DNA of 64,000 bases from an uncultured Candidatus Poseidoniales archaeon (GTDB lineage: Archaea; Thermoplasmatota; Poseidoniia; Poseidoniales; Poseidoniaceae), in the NCBI GenBank assembly GCA_902625885.1, contig CACODE010000009.1, forward strand, positions 1 through 64,000, in the 5' to 3' direction. The translations under genes and the position numbers were made by a program. Positions 19,163 to 27,832 of the stretch are shown piece by piece; within the stretch, counting starts at the first letter, position 1; every line of letters begins with the position of its first letter. Below the pieces are notes generated by a model that saw only the letters and a program-made list of their open reading frames with translations, had not been told where the DNA came from and did no database searches.

Positions 19163-19978
19163 ATGGGCCTGCTTGATGCCGACTTCCCCTACCGTTCAGA
19201 AGCGCTTCTCGGAAAACATGCCTTTGTTTGCGGAGCCAGCAAAGGCATCGGCGAAGCGACCGCAAAAACGCTCGCTAAGGCCGGCGCAAACGTCACCGTT
19301 TGTGCTCGAAACGGAGATGCGCTTGAGGCCTTGTGTGCGGAGTTGTCTCAACTTGGAGCAGGCCGGCACCAGGCGCTGGTGTTGGACCTCGAAAAAACGG
19401 AGACCATCAACGCTGTGTTTGACAAAGCGGTGAGCGAATTTGGACCTGTCCACATCCTCATCAACAATGCAGGTGGACCGCCCGGTGGCCCCTTGATGAA
19501 CAACGCCGTGAACGATTTTGACGCCCCGTTCAGGCGCCATCTCCATGCCGCTCACACGCTCGTCAAAGCGGCCGTACCGGGCATGGAACAAGAGGGCTTT
19601 GGACGGATTGTGCAAATCATCTCGACCTCGGTGAAGGAGCCAATACCAAACATTGGCCTCTCTAACACGTTGCGTGGCGCCATGGCGTCTTGGGCCAAAT
19701 CCCTCTCGAATGAACTTCCGGCCTGCATCACCATCAACAACGTTTTGCCGGGCTTCACCGACACGGAACGGTTGGGCAACTTGTCCGCATCGATTCAGGA
19801 CAGGACGGGCAAATCCGCCGCAGATGTTCGTAGCGATTGGCTCAACCAAGTGCCCATAGGTCGGCTGATCGACCCAATTGAAACAGCCAGCGCGATTACC
19901 TTCCTTTGCCTACCGATATCCGGTGGCATCAGAGGCATCAGTCTGGCCGTGGACGGCGGGCGATTGCGCTCCATTTGA
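19163..19978 (+). CDS. SDR-family oxidoreductase of the subgroup lacking the usual YxxxK
   Basis: Rossmann-fold short-chain dehydrogenase/reductase. The cofactor loop is GASKGIGEAT, followed by CARN (Arg favours NADP) and the NNAG motif. At the active site, where SDRs have Ser...YxxxK, this protein reads STSVKEPIPNIGLSNTLRGA: Ser is kept, but Tyr and Lys are replaced by an SNTLR stretch. I recall a subgroup of FabG-like SDRs (VKQPIxNLxLSNxxRA) with the same change, so this is a lineage trait rather than a sequencing error. Substrate unknown. ATG 19163 (271 aa) is preferred over the track start at 19034, which overlaps the upstream gene. The TPR gene follows after 9 nt. Confidence 0.85.
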   Translation: MGLLDADFPYRSEALLGKHAFVCGASKGIGEATAKTLAKAGANVTVCARNGDALEALCAELSQLGAGRHQALVLDLEKTETINAVFDKAVSEFGPVHILINNAGGPPGGPLMNNAVNDFDAPFRRHLHAAHTLVKAAVPGMEQEGFGRIVQIISTSVKEPIPNIGLSNTLRGAMASWAKSLSNELPACITINNVLPGFTDTERLGNLSASIQDRTGKSAADVRSDWLNQVPIGRLIDPIETASAITFLCLPISGGIRGISLAVDGGRLRSI

Positions 19979-19987
19979 GGTGTCTTG

Positions 19988-20836
19988 ATGGATGCGGACA
20001 TGTCCCCGGAAATGGCCCATCAAGTCTTGGAGATGCTGACCGGCGGCGGATCGATGGACAACATCAACACGTCCCTTGCCCTCCGTCTCATTCCGTTGGC
20101 ACAAGACCTCGGGAAGGAAGAACTGATCGAGCGCCTGCTGGAACACGCCACGAAAGTCGCTCGCAACGAAGAAGAGCGAGGATGGGCCAGGTTTGAGGCA
20201 CTCAAAGTGATGGAGGCCGATCTCGACAGTTTCGTCCGCCTGGCAGAGGAGGCCGAATCCATTGAACAGGCGCAAGCGCTGACCGCCGCCGTTCATCATT
20301 ACGTTGCTCTCCTCTACCTGGCCGAAGCCAGGCTAGACGAGGCACGAGCAACCGCTCAGCATGCCCTTCGGGTGCGCCAGACCGCAAACGACAAGCAAGG
20401 TCTGGCCTACGGCATGGCGCTCTTGATGACGATCGCCAAAAGGCAACACGATGAAGACACCGCCATCGCAGTTGGTACCGAGCGTTTGGAACTGCTGATG
20501 GCCCTCAACGACCACGAAGGGCAAATGGAGGCCTTGGCCGATATAGCGCACTGCCAAGCCACGGTTGGCGAAATCGGTGCCGCTCGGGACCTCTTCAAGC
20601 AGTCTTTGGACCTCGCCAAACAACTTGAGAGCCTGTCGGGGCAGTTGGTGGCGAGATGGGGCTTGGCCGACCTCGCCGAAATTGAACAGGATTACGAAAC
20701 AGCGATGCTGGTTCTTTCGGACAGCCTTCACGAATTCATCGCGCTCAACGCTCCCGCACCGGCGCCTCTTCGCCAACGAATCAAGGATTTGACCGACCTG
20801 CGAAACGAACCCCTCTCCGGCGGCAAGGAGGCCTAG
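19988..20836 (+). CDS. TPR-like helical repeat protein
   Basis: 282 aa, soluble, all-helical. From about residue 100 on, 34-40-residue units with Ala/Leu spacing (YLAEARLDEARATAQHAL, ALADIAHCQATVGEIGAARDLFKQSLDLA) match tetratricopeptide repeats. Such proteins are scaffolds; no catalytic motif is visible. The first codon could also be the TTG at 19985. It starts 9 nt after the SDR stop and is likely co-transcribed with it. Partner unknown. Confidence 0.7.
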   Translation: MDADMSPEMAHQVLEMLTGGGSMDNINTSLALRLIPLAQDLGKEELIERLLEHATKVARNEEERGWARFEALKVMEADLDSFVRLAEEAESIEQAQALTAAVHHYVALLYLAEARLDEARATAQHALRVRQTANDKQGLAYGMALLMTIAKRQHDEDTAIAVGTERLELLMALNDHEGQMEALADIAHCQATVGEIGAARDLFKQSLDLAKQLESLSGQLVARWGLADLAEIEQDYETAMLVLSDSLHEFIALNAPAPAPLRQRIKDLTDLRNEPLSGGKEA

Positions 20837-20881
20837 AATCCACATCCATTATGAGCGAGGGCGCAGTGGAGGGCACGGTGA

Positions 20882-22138
20882 GTGGACATGGAACACGACA
20901 TTTTCTTTTCCATCTCTCAAACCCCTGACCATCAAGGCCACGTTCCCGACGAGGCCACCATGTTGCTCAACTTCTTCCAGCAACTCGACTGCGCTGATAA
21001 GCTCGGTTTCGGCATCGGTTGGATAGCGCAAGCCCACCTCTCGACGGAAACCCAAAAACTGAACCAGCGACCCGTGGTGCCGCACTGGAAGGGGGAAGTT
21101 GGGCTCTGCACGGATTTCCCGCAACTGGCTTTGGAATCGTTTCGTCGGACATCCAACATCGAAATAGGAAGCGCCGTGGTCTCCATCCTCGCCTCTGGCG
21201 GACCGATCGCACAAGCCGAGCGAATCGCCAACGTGCTGAGCCTGCACGGCCTGGACAAGAACGAGCACCGCCGGCTCCATGTTGGTTTTTCAGCGGGCCG
21301 ATTTGAATTCATGGCACGACCCTATGGTATCGTGCCAAGAAACGCCATCGAGGAGGCGGCGTGGCCCGTTTTGCGTGGACAAATTTTCTTGGAAGCTTCC
21401 GAAATTTTCCTGCGACTGCTTCGTGGAGACGTCGTTCGTTCGGACGCTGTTCGCAAAACCGTGCTCACGTCAAACCTTTTCAGGAACGATAAGGATTGGG
21501 AGGCGGTACAAAGCGCAGCGATGGAGTTTGAAGGTCTCGAAAGCCCACCAGACACCGTCCAGATACCAAATCGCTATGTCTTTGAGGAACTCAAAATCGT
21601 GCCGACGGCCTTCCGTCGCGACCTTCTCCGATTGGTCGCTGGAACGCACGACGCGAACGCCCAGACCTTCGTCAACACCATCATGCCGGTGAAGGTGTTC
21701 AACCTTTCAATCACCTCACCAGAAGTCATTGATGCAACCCATGAACGCATGAAACTGGCCTATCACCAGGACGGGGGCGAGTGGAAACGCTCCGACATGC
21801 CCCGCACGAGTTTCGTGTTTCTCAACGATGAGGAAGGTCTTACGGAAGAAGAGCAATCCGAGGCTGCACACACCGAGGCCGAGCGTGCACTGGGGGCCTA
21901 TTGGAATGCGTTGGAGGGGACGATAGATCCCGACAAGGTCTCGAAAGCGGCCAACAACGCGCTCATCGGGAACGTTGCTGAAGTAGCGGCTCAAATCGTA
22001 GAGCGTTTCCACCCCGAAGACCGGATCATGGCGTGGTTTGATTTTTTCAATCACGACAGCGAGAGGGTGTGCAGAAACATGACCGCCTACATGGAACGCG
22101 TTGTGCCTTTGGTAAATTCAATGTTGGAGGACGCCTAA
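20882..22138 (+). CDS. Luciferase-like (LLM) flavin-dependent monooxygenase
   Basis: 418 aa TIM-barrel protein of the bacterial luciferase family. Typical features are the N-terminal strand with 'DKLGFGIGWIAQAHL', the EIGSAVVSILASGGPIAQAERIANVLSL segment and HVGFSAGRFEF (the 'GR' loop near the flavin). The family uses FMNH2 or F420 with O2 to hydroxylate or cleave varied substrates. It has an insertion and a longer C-terminus than the usual ~340 aa. The start is GTG 20882 or ATG 20888. The next gene (asparaginase II family) begins in the base after its stop, and that gene overlaps the aldehyde dehydrogenase, so the three are very probably translated together and may act on one substrate. Confidence 0.82.
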   Translation: MDMEHDIFFSISQTPDHQGHVPDEATMLLNFFQQLDCADKLGFGIGWIAQAHLSTETQKLNQRPVVPHWKGEVGLCTDFPQLALESFRRTSNIEIGSAVVSILASGGPIAQAERIANVLSLHGLDKNEHRRLHVGFSAGRFEFMARPYGIVPRNAIEEAAWPVLRGQIFLEASEIFLRLLRGDVVRSDAVRKTVLTSNLFRNDKDWEAVQSAAMEFEGLESPPDTVQIPNRYVFEELKIVPTAFRRDLLRLVAGTHDANAQTFVNTIMPVKVFNLSITSPEVIDATHERMKLAYHQDGGEWKRSDMPRTSFVFLNDEEGLTEEEQSEAAHTEAERALGAYWNALEGTIDPDKVSKAANNALIGNVAEVAAQIVERFHPEDRIMAWFDFFNHDSERVCRNMTAYMERVVPLVNSMLEDA

Positions 22139-23257
22139 ATGGGCATAAGGCACGACACCTTTTCGGCTGTTCAACCCGGGAAACCCGGCTCATCCATGTA
22201 CCCTGACTCACCGTTGGGCGAGCAAGTGGAGGGCATACCAACCGGCCGTGAAGTGGCTTGGGAACCTCTGGTGGATTACCGACGAAACGGGGTTTCCGAA
22301 ACCACGATTCATGGCGCTGTTGCTTGGGCTCATGGCGATGATGTCATCCATTCGTTTGGCGGCAACGTGCTGTGCTACGGTCGTTCCATGATGAAACCCT
22401 TCATGTTGAAAGCCTTCGTTGATGAACTTGAAGATTGCACGTGGGAGCAGAAAGCGATTGCCGTTGCATCCCACAACGGCGATACCGAACACGTTGCTGC
22501 CGCACAATCCCTTCTCGCTGAGCCCGAGTGGCCGCTGATGCTGACGCCTTTGGACGTGCCGTTGATTCAATTTGGTCGTCAAGTCCGCAGACCAAGGCGT
22601 TGGTTTCATACCTGTTCGGGTGAGCATGCAGCCATTTTGCGGGGTTGCAGAAAAAAAGGCTGGAACAGAGCTGGATACACCCTCCCAACCCACGAGGTGT
22701 TCAAGGCTTACATGGAACAACTGAGAACCTACCTCGGTCCCGATTGGAAACCGCTACGCATCGCCAAAGACGGTTGTGGACTGCCCACGGTTTCCAACAC
22801 CGTGGCCGAATTGGCTCAAATTTACGCTGGCCTCGTCAGGGACAAGGACGACGATTGGATTTGGGAGGCCATGGTTCGGCATCCGGACCTTGTTGGTGGT
22901 TTCAATCGCCTCGACTCAACCGTGCTCAAGGCCGGTGAAGGCCGCGTCATTGCGAAGGAAGGCGCCGACGGGCTTCTCGGCATGGCGATAGAACATCCAG
23001 ACTACCCCAAAGGCCTTGGCATCGTGGTCAAAATCGCTCACGGCTGGAATTCTCAAGCCACGTGGTACGTGGCAAGAGCCCTGTTGGGCGTTTTGGGGAT
23101 CAAGCTCAGGAACCCCTACCCGCTCAATCGACAAAAAGCGTTCATCGTTCCCGGCATCGTCCCAGAAGACTACGTGAACATCCTTGAAACCGTACCAACA
23201 TGGGATGAATGGGACCCTGACCAGGACAGGTGGCACTTCAATCCGGAGGTGGATTGA
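22139..23257 (+). CDS. Asparaginase II family amidohydrolase
   Basis: 372 aa. It shows the hallmarks of the Asparaginase_II family (related to Rhizobium etli thermolabile asparaginase, unrelated to AnsA/GatD): SMMKPFMLKAFVDE near residue 85, VASHNGDTEHVAA, HTCSGEHAAILRG (~160-172) and KDGCGLPTVSNTV (~210). The SxxK pair and the Cys/Asp positions conserved in the family appear present. The usual reaction is L-Asn to Asp plus ammonia. Lying between an LLM monooxygenase (0 nt gap) and an aldehyde dehydrogenase (stop/start overlap TGATG), it may instead hydrolyse an amide in a catabolic route (inference). Confidence 0.82.
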   Translation: MGIRHDTFSAVQPGKPGSSMYPDSPLGEQVEGIPTGREVAWEPLVDYRRNGVSETTIHGAVAWAHGDDVIHSFGGNVLCYGRSMMKPFMLKAFVDELEDCTWEQKAIAVASHNGDTEHVAAAQSLLAEPEWPLMLTPLDVPLIQFGRQVRRPRRWFHTCSGEHAAILRGCRKKGWNRAGYTLPTHEVFKAYMEQLRTYLGPDWKPLRIAKDGCGLPTVSNTVAELAQIYAGLVRDKDDDWIWEAMVRHPDLVGGFNRLDSTVLKAGEGRVIAKEGADGLLGMAIEHPDYPKGLGIVVKIAHGWNSQATWYVARALLGVLGIKLRNPYPLNRQKAFIVPGIVPEDYVNILETVPTWDEWDPDQDRWHFNPEVD

Positions 23258-24705
23258 TGGACCCCGTGTTGAATTTTGTCGACGGATCTTTCTTGCCGGC
23301 CAACACAGGCCTGACGTTGGAAACAATAAATCCGGCCACTGGCGCTGTCTTGACTACGCTGCCGCGCTCGGACCAAACCGATGTTGACAACGCCACAAAG
23401 GCCGCTATGGCAGCCGCCCCAAAGTGGGCATCAACACCCATTGATGAGCGAATCCATTGGCTTCAACGACTGGCTGACGCTCTGGAGGAAGAAGCAGAAA
23501 CCGTTGCACAATTGGAAAGCATGGACACCGGGAAACCGATTTCACTGGCTCTACGCGTCGACGCCACCCGGTCCGTTGCCAATTTTCGTTTCTTTGCCGA
23601 GCACGGCCTTCGGCATGAAGACGCTACATTCATCAGCAACGGAGCGACCAACCACGTTCACAGAAAACCCGTTGGTGTTGTTGGCCTGATCACACCTTGG
23701 AACCTTCCACTGTACTTGCTAACGTGGAAAGTGGCTCCAGCGCTCCTGATGGGGAACGCCATTGTTGCGAAACCGTCGGAACTTACCCCCCTCACCGCCA
23801 ACCATCTCGCCAAGGTCATGCATCGAATCGGTTTCCCTCCCGGTGTGTTCAACCTCGTCCACGGTCTTGGCCATGAGGTGGGCCAAGCCATTGTGGAGCA
23901 TGCCGACATACGTGCGATATCGTTCACCGGTGGCACGGCCACTGGAAAAATCGTCGCAGCAACCGCAGCGCCACTTTTCAAAAAAATCTCGTTAGAATTG
24001 GGTGGAAAGAACGCCACGATTGTGCTCAAAGACGCCCCCTTTGACGACATGATGGAGGGCATCGTGCGGGCCTCGTTCACCAATTCCGGACAGGTCTGCC
24101 TTTGCGGTTCAAGGCTGCTCGTTCACGCCTCAATCTACGAGGCGTTCAGAGAAAAATTCGTCGCAGCGGTTGAGGGCATCGTTGTTGGTGATCCGCAAAT
24201 CGAAACCACGGTCATGGGCTCCGTTATCTCAAAGGAGCATCAAGCCAAGGTGGAGTCCTACATTGACCTCGGTATCGAAGAAGGCGGGGTGGTCCTCACC
24301 GGTGGAAAAGCCTGCGATGCCCCCGTGCAAGGCGTCCCGGCGTCAGCAGCGTTCCTTCGGCCTACCGTTTTTGAAGGCTTGAGCCACGAAGCGAGGACCG
24401 CTCGTGAGGAAATTTTTGGCCCCGTCGTTACGCTCCACGCTTTCCAAACCGAGGAGGAAGCCATCGCTATCGCCAACGCCACGCAGTACGGTCTCGCAGG
24501 CTCTGTATGGACCGGCGATGTAGAGCGAGGTCATGCCTTTGCCCAACGGTTGGAGACGGGAATTGTTTGGGTCAACACCTGGTTGAACAGGGACCTCAGA
24601 ACGCCCTTTGGTGGTGTCAAAGATTCTGGTGTGGGTCGAGAAGGCGGGGACTGGTCAATGAATTTCTTTTCAGAACTCACCAACATATGCGTGCAACAAC
24701 CCTGA
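23257..24705 (+). CDS. amnC: NAD-dependent aldehyde dehydrogenase, 2-aminomuconate-6-semialdehyde dehydrogenase (AmnC/ALDH8A1)-like
   Basis: 482 aa, normal ALDH length. Motifs: ITPWNLPLYLLTWKVAPALL (cofactor/entry region), KPSELTPLTA, SFTGGTATGKI, LELGGKNA with the general-base Glu, and NSGQVCLC with the nucleophilic Cys. The wording PWNLPLYLLTWKVAPA and ASFTNSGQVCLCGSR is closest, from memory, to ALDH8A1 / AmnC / 2-hydroxymuconate-semialdehyde dehydrogenases, which oxidise ring-cleavage semialdehydes to muconates. Start ATG 23257 overlaps the previous stop (TGATG). It supplies the step after the AmnAB-like ring cleavage encoded 3.5 kb downstream. A betaine- or other aldehyde substrate cannot be excluded. 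Confidence 0.85.
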   Translation: MDPVLNFVDGSFLPANTGLTLETINPATGAVLTTLPRSDQTDVDNATKAAMAAAPKWASTPIDERIHWLQRLADALEEEAETVAQLESMDTGKPISLALRVDATRSVANFRFFAEHGLRHEDATFISNGATNHVHRKPVGVVGLITPWNLPLYLLTWKVAPALLMGNAIVAKPSELTPLTANHLAKVMHRIGFPPGVFNLVHGLGHEVGQAIVEHADIRAISFTGGTATGKIVAATAAPLFKKISLELGGKNATIVLKDAPFDDMMEGIVRASFTNSGQVCLCGSRLLVHASIYEAFREKFVAAVEGIVVGDPQIETTVMGSVISKEHQAKVESYIDLGIEEGGVVLTGGKACDAPVQGVPASAAFLRPTVFEGLSHEARTAREEIFGPVVTLHAFQTEEEAIAIANATQYGLAGSVWTGDVERGHAFAQRLETGIVWVNTWLNRDLRTPFGGVKDSGVGREGGDWSMNFFSELTNICVQQP

Positions 24706-24743
24706 GAACACATGTTCAAATGCTTCCCCGGTAAATAATCAAC

Positions 24744-25472
24744 ATGGACGATGAACCCCTGCCCCTTTTCGTCCTGCCAATGGTGCTTTTCCCCGGTGAA
24801 CTGCAAGAGCTGCGCGTCTTTGAACCAAGGTACAGGCAGATGCTTGACACCTGCATCCTTGACGAGCGTCCCTTTGGCTTGGTGATGAACGACCCGTTTG
24901 AGCCCAGCAACGGCTGGGACGGCCCCCGACGTCACGGGTGCGAAGCCATTATCCTCAACCACGAAACACGGGGCGTCAACCACTTCATCACCATCACAGG
25001 TGGTCGGCGATTTTTCATCAACGACATCATTGAACCCGCCCTTCCACCTTTCTCAGACCCCAGCATGTCCGAATTCATTGAAGGCGGGATGACGCCGGAC
25101 ATTGAGACCTTGCTCGACGCCCTTCCCGATGGCGCACCTCACAGCAAGTTGTACATCTCAGCAAACGTGACCTACCTTGAAGAGGAGGGCGAACTCAACG
25201 AAGAAGACCAAACCTTCCTGCGAACGCTCACGAACGATGTCGTGCACCGGGCGGGTCGCGGCATGAACGTTGATACTGAAGTGCTCAATCAGTGGGTCAT
25301 GTCCATTTGCGAAGAACAAATCAGCGTTCGAAAGGAGTCCATCTACAACATAGCAGCGCTTTGCTTGAACGATCTTGAAGCAAGGCAGCAACTCCTTGCC
25401 TGTTCTACGGCGGCTGAAGCCTTGCATGAACTCCGAACCCATGTCATGCCGCTGGTCGCTGAGGAAGAATGA
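24744..25472 (+). CDS. Stand-alone Lon N-terminal (LON substrate-binding) domain protein
   Basis: 242 aa. The N-terminus [30 protein letters not shown] matches the start of the LON substrate-binding (PUA-like) domain, here without AAA+ or protease domains. The second half is helical ([30 protein letters not shown]). Similar free-standing proteins occur in bacteria; a substrate-recognition or adaptor role is proposed but unproven. The complete Lon of this organism (lonB) is archaeal and lacks this domain, so this gene comes from a different lineage. Confidence 0.8.
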   Translation: MDDEPLPLFVLPMVLFPGELQELRVFEPRYRQMLDTCILDERPFGLVMNDPFEPSNGWDGPRRHGCEAIILNHETRGVNHFITITGGRRFFINDIIEPALPPFSDPSMSEFIEGGMTPDIETLLDALPDGAPHSKLYISANVTYLEEEGELNEEDQTFLRTLTNDVVHRAGRGMNVDTEVLNQWVMSICEEQISVRKESIYNIAALCLNDLEARQQLLACSTAAEALHELRTHVMPLVAEEE

Positions 25473-25515
25473 GGCGAGGCGACGATTTGAAAACGGCGCG
25501 GGAAGTGGAAAGCCC

Positions 25516-26337
25516 ATGTCCGTCTACAGCGAGGCACGAAAAGTCACCACGCACACGCTTCAAGAAATGAAGCGAGCCGGTGAGAAAATAACCATGCTCA
25601 CGGCTTACGATTACTCGCTGGCGAGGCTGGTTGACCAAGCCGGTGTTGATGTCATCTTGGTCGGTGATTCAGCATCCAACGTCATGGCGGGCCAAGCAAC
25701 AACCGTCCCAATGACGCTCGACCACATGATTTACCACGCTCAGTGCGTGGAACGCGCCGTGGATCGGGCCCTGTTGGTGGTGGACATGCCCTTCGGCACC
25801 TACCAAGGCAACTCCCGACAAGCGCTGGATTCAGCGATTCGAATCATGAAGGAGTCGAGTGGCCACGCCGTGAAACTGGAGGGTGGGGCTGAAATCACTG
25901 AATCGGTCGAGCGAATCCTCACCGCCGGCATTCCCGTCATGGGCCACCTTGGCTTGACACCTCAGTCAATTTACAAATTCGGCACGTACACCGTCCGTGC
26001 CAAAGAGGAAGAAGAAGCCGAGAAATTGATCGCCGACGCAAAAATTCTTGAAGAGGCAGGTTGTTTTGCCATCGTTCTTGAAAAAATCCCAAGGGACCTT
26101 GCCAAACGGGTATCTCAAGCTGTCAGCATACCCACCATCGGCATAGGGGCCGGCCCAGATGTTGACGGCCAAGTGCTGGTATTGCACGACCTGTTAGGAA
26201 TCACCATGGATTTTTCACCGCGATTTTTGCGGCGCTACCTCAACCTTGCAGAGGAAATTGATGGCGCCATCAAGCGCTACTGCGATGACGTGCGGTCGGG
26301 GGATTTCCCGAACGAAGAAGAATCCTACACATCGTGA
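25516..26337 (+). CDS. panB: 3-methyl-2-oxobutanoate hydroxymethyltransferase (ketopantoate synthase)
   Basis: First committed step of pantothenate/CoA synthesis: transfers hydroxymethyl from 5,10-methylene-THF to alpha-ketoisovalerate. TIM barrel with the conserved [56 protein letters not shown] and [18 protein letters not shown] segments. ATG 25516 ([12 protein letters not shown]) gives 273 aa, the family length; the track start at 25375 overlaps the previous gene and adds unrelated residues. Use of a folate C1 donor agrees with fhs in this window. Confidence 0.95.
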   Translation: MSVYSEARKVTTHTLQEMKRAGEKITMLTAYDYSLARLVDQAGVDVILVGDSASNVMAGQATTVPMTLDHMIYHAQCVERAVDRALLVVDMPFGTYQGNSRQALDSAIRIMKESSGHAVKLEGGAEITESVERILTAGIPVMGHLGLTPQSIYKFGTYTVRAKEEEEAEKLIADAKILEEAGCFAIVLEKIPRDLAKRVSQAVSIPTIGIGAGPDVDGQVLVLHDLLGITMDFSPRFLRRYLNLAEEIDGAIKRYCDDVRSGDFPNEEESYTS

Positions 26338-26847
26338 TCAGCCAAAGAGGCTGAAGAACAGAAAGGAACCGCTCAGGGCTCCGATGTTCACGCCAAGCGT
26401 ATGCCAAAGCGCCAGCCTGAACGGCGGCAGGTTGAACCGCCACCAAGACGTGCACACCCAAATCCAGACGATAACGGCGAGGTAGCCGGCGCAGACAAAC
26501 GCACCGAGGCCGGTGGACCAGATCAGCAAGAGCGGGAACGCCAAGGCCGCAACGCCGGCAAGGTATTCTTTCCAGCGTTCCTGTGGGTGATGGGTCAGGA
26601 AGCGATGGAGCAGTGGAGAAAAGAGCAGCATCAACAGCAATCCGCCCTGCGGGGGATTGGGAAGATGGTAGGGCAAATGCGGTGTGATGAGTGCCTGCCA
26701 ACCAGCACCGCAAACAACACCAAACATGGTCGGCACAATGACGTTTTCAGTTGTTTCCCGCCAGGTGGCGCTTTGAGGAGGGGCAGAGGGCGGTGCCGGG
26801 ATGGTAGCCTCCTCCGAAACGGTGGCTTCCATGGTTCCCCCCATCAT
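26338..26847 (-). CDS. Small multi-pass membrane protein of unknown function
   Basis: 169 aa. A Pro/Ala/Ser-rich N-terminal 30 residues is followed by about four hydrophobic segments (VIVPTMFGVVCGAGWQAL, GGLLLMLLFSPLL, YLAGVAALAFPLLLIW, GAFVCAGYLAVIVWIWV) and a final LGVNIGALSGSFLFFSLFG. No recognisable family. It is the only minus-strand gene inside the 18-31 kb rightward run; its stop directly abuts the panB stop. Confidence 0.65.
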   Translation of the reverse strand: MMGGTMEATVSEEATIPAPPSAPPQSATWRETTENVIVPTMFGVVCGAGWQALITPHLPYHLPNPPQGGLLLMLLFSPLLHRFLTHHPQERWKEYLAGVAALAFPLLLIWSTGLGAFVCAGYLAVIVWIWVCTSWWRFNLPPFRLALWHTLGVNIGALSGSFLFFSLFG

Positions 26848-26929
26848 CCCGGTGTTTATGAGTTGGTGGTTGCTCTAGAAGAACAAAGATGCCGATGATG
26901 AATTAAACCTCGCCGACCTAGGCGCCATC

Positions 26930-27832
26930 ATGGGCAGAGGCCAAATTGTTGCAGGCTGCATTGCGCCGCATCCACCGCATCTGGTGTACGCAGAAAATCC
27001 ACCCCAGAACGAACCGGTGGCTGAAGGCGGTTGGGAACAACTGCGGTGGGGGTATGAGCGGCTGAGGGATTCGTTAGCCGACAAGGAATACGACGCCATC
27101 GTCTTGCTGTCGCCGCACTGGCAAACCTATGTTGGCACGCATTTCCTCGGCCTGCCTCAGTTTGAAGGCCTCTCTGTTGACCCCATATTTCCAAACCTCT
27201 TCCGCTATCACTACGACATGACCGTGGACGTTGAATTGGCGAAAGCCATCCACGACGAGGCCGAAGCCGCAGGCCTTCCTGTAAAAATGATGGAAAATCC
27301 AGATTTCCGAGTTGATTACGGCACCATCACCACAGGGCACCTGTTCAATCCCGATTGGGACAAACCGATCGTGGTCATCTCGAGCAACCGCTCAACGGCT
27401 TACTATTCGGTTGAAGTGATGCAGGAAATCATGGTTGAACTCGGGAAAGCCACAAGAAAAGCCATCGAAGCCAGCGGGAAGAAAGTCGTTGTTTTAGCGA
27501 GCAATTCACTGTCTCACCGTCATTTCACAACCGAATCTGAGATGCCCGAAGACATGAGCAAGGAACACATCACGAGTCATGCCATGCACCTTTGGGACAT
27601 GCGCATCATTGAGTACATGCGCACCGGCCAGTCCCAGCGCATTCTTGATGAGATGCCGGAGTTCACCGAACAGGCCATCGCTGAAAGCGATGGGGGCGGC
27701 ATCTCGTGGCTACTGTCAACCCTCGACACCCCGGATTATCCCGCCATTCTTCACGGCTACGGCACCATCATCGGCACCGGAAACGCCGTCGTGGAGTGGC
27801 CGTGCTACCAGCATGAGGTGACCGCTGCATGA
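26930..27832 (+). CDS. amnB: Class III extradiol ring-cleavage dioxygenase, catalytic subunit (2-aminophenol 1,6-dioxygenase beta-like)
   Basis: 300 aa LigB-superfamily enzyme that would insert O2 next to the amino- or hydroxyl-bearing ring carbon. Candidate Fe(II) ligands are His14 (APHPPHL), His63 (LLSPHW) and Glu252 (AIAESDGGG); His196 (SLSHRHF) fits the acid-base His. These are each one residue beyond the positions I recall for AmnB (13, 62, 251, 195), and the ending GYGTIIGTGNAVVEW also fits the 2-aminophenol branch. The downstream gene starts within its stop codon (ATGA), as expected for a heterodimeric enzyme. Substrate is inferred: 2-aminophenol or a related aminohydroxy-aromatic. Confidence 0.85.
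   Translation: MGRGQIVAGCIAPHPPHLVYAENPPQNEPVAEGGWEQLRWGYERLRDSLADKEYDAIVLLSPHWQTYVGTHFLGLPQFEGLSVDPIFPNLFRYHYDMTVDVELAKAIHDEAEAAGLPVKMMENPDFRVDYGTITTGHLFNPDWDKPIVVISSNRSTAYYSVEVMQEIMVELGKATRKAIEASGKKVVVLASNSLSHRHFTTESEMPEDMSKEHITSHAMHLWDMRIIEYMRTGQSQRILDEMPEFTEQAIAESDGGGISWLLSTLDTPDYPAILHGYGTIIGTGNAVVEWPCYQHEVTAA

Noticed and set aside
24744-25472. Fragment of a broken bacterial Lon protease
   Set aside because: No AAA+ or protease remnants follow, and stand-alone LON-domain proteins of this size are a known family.
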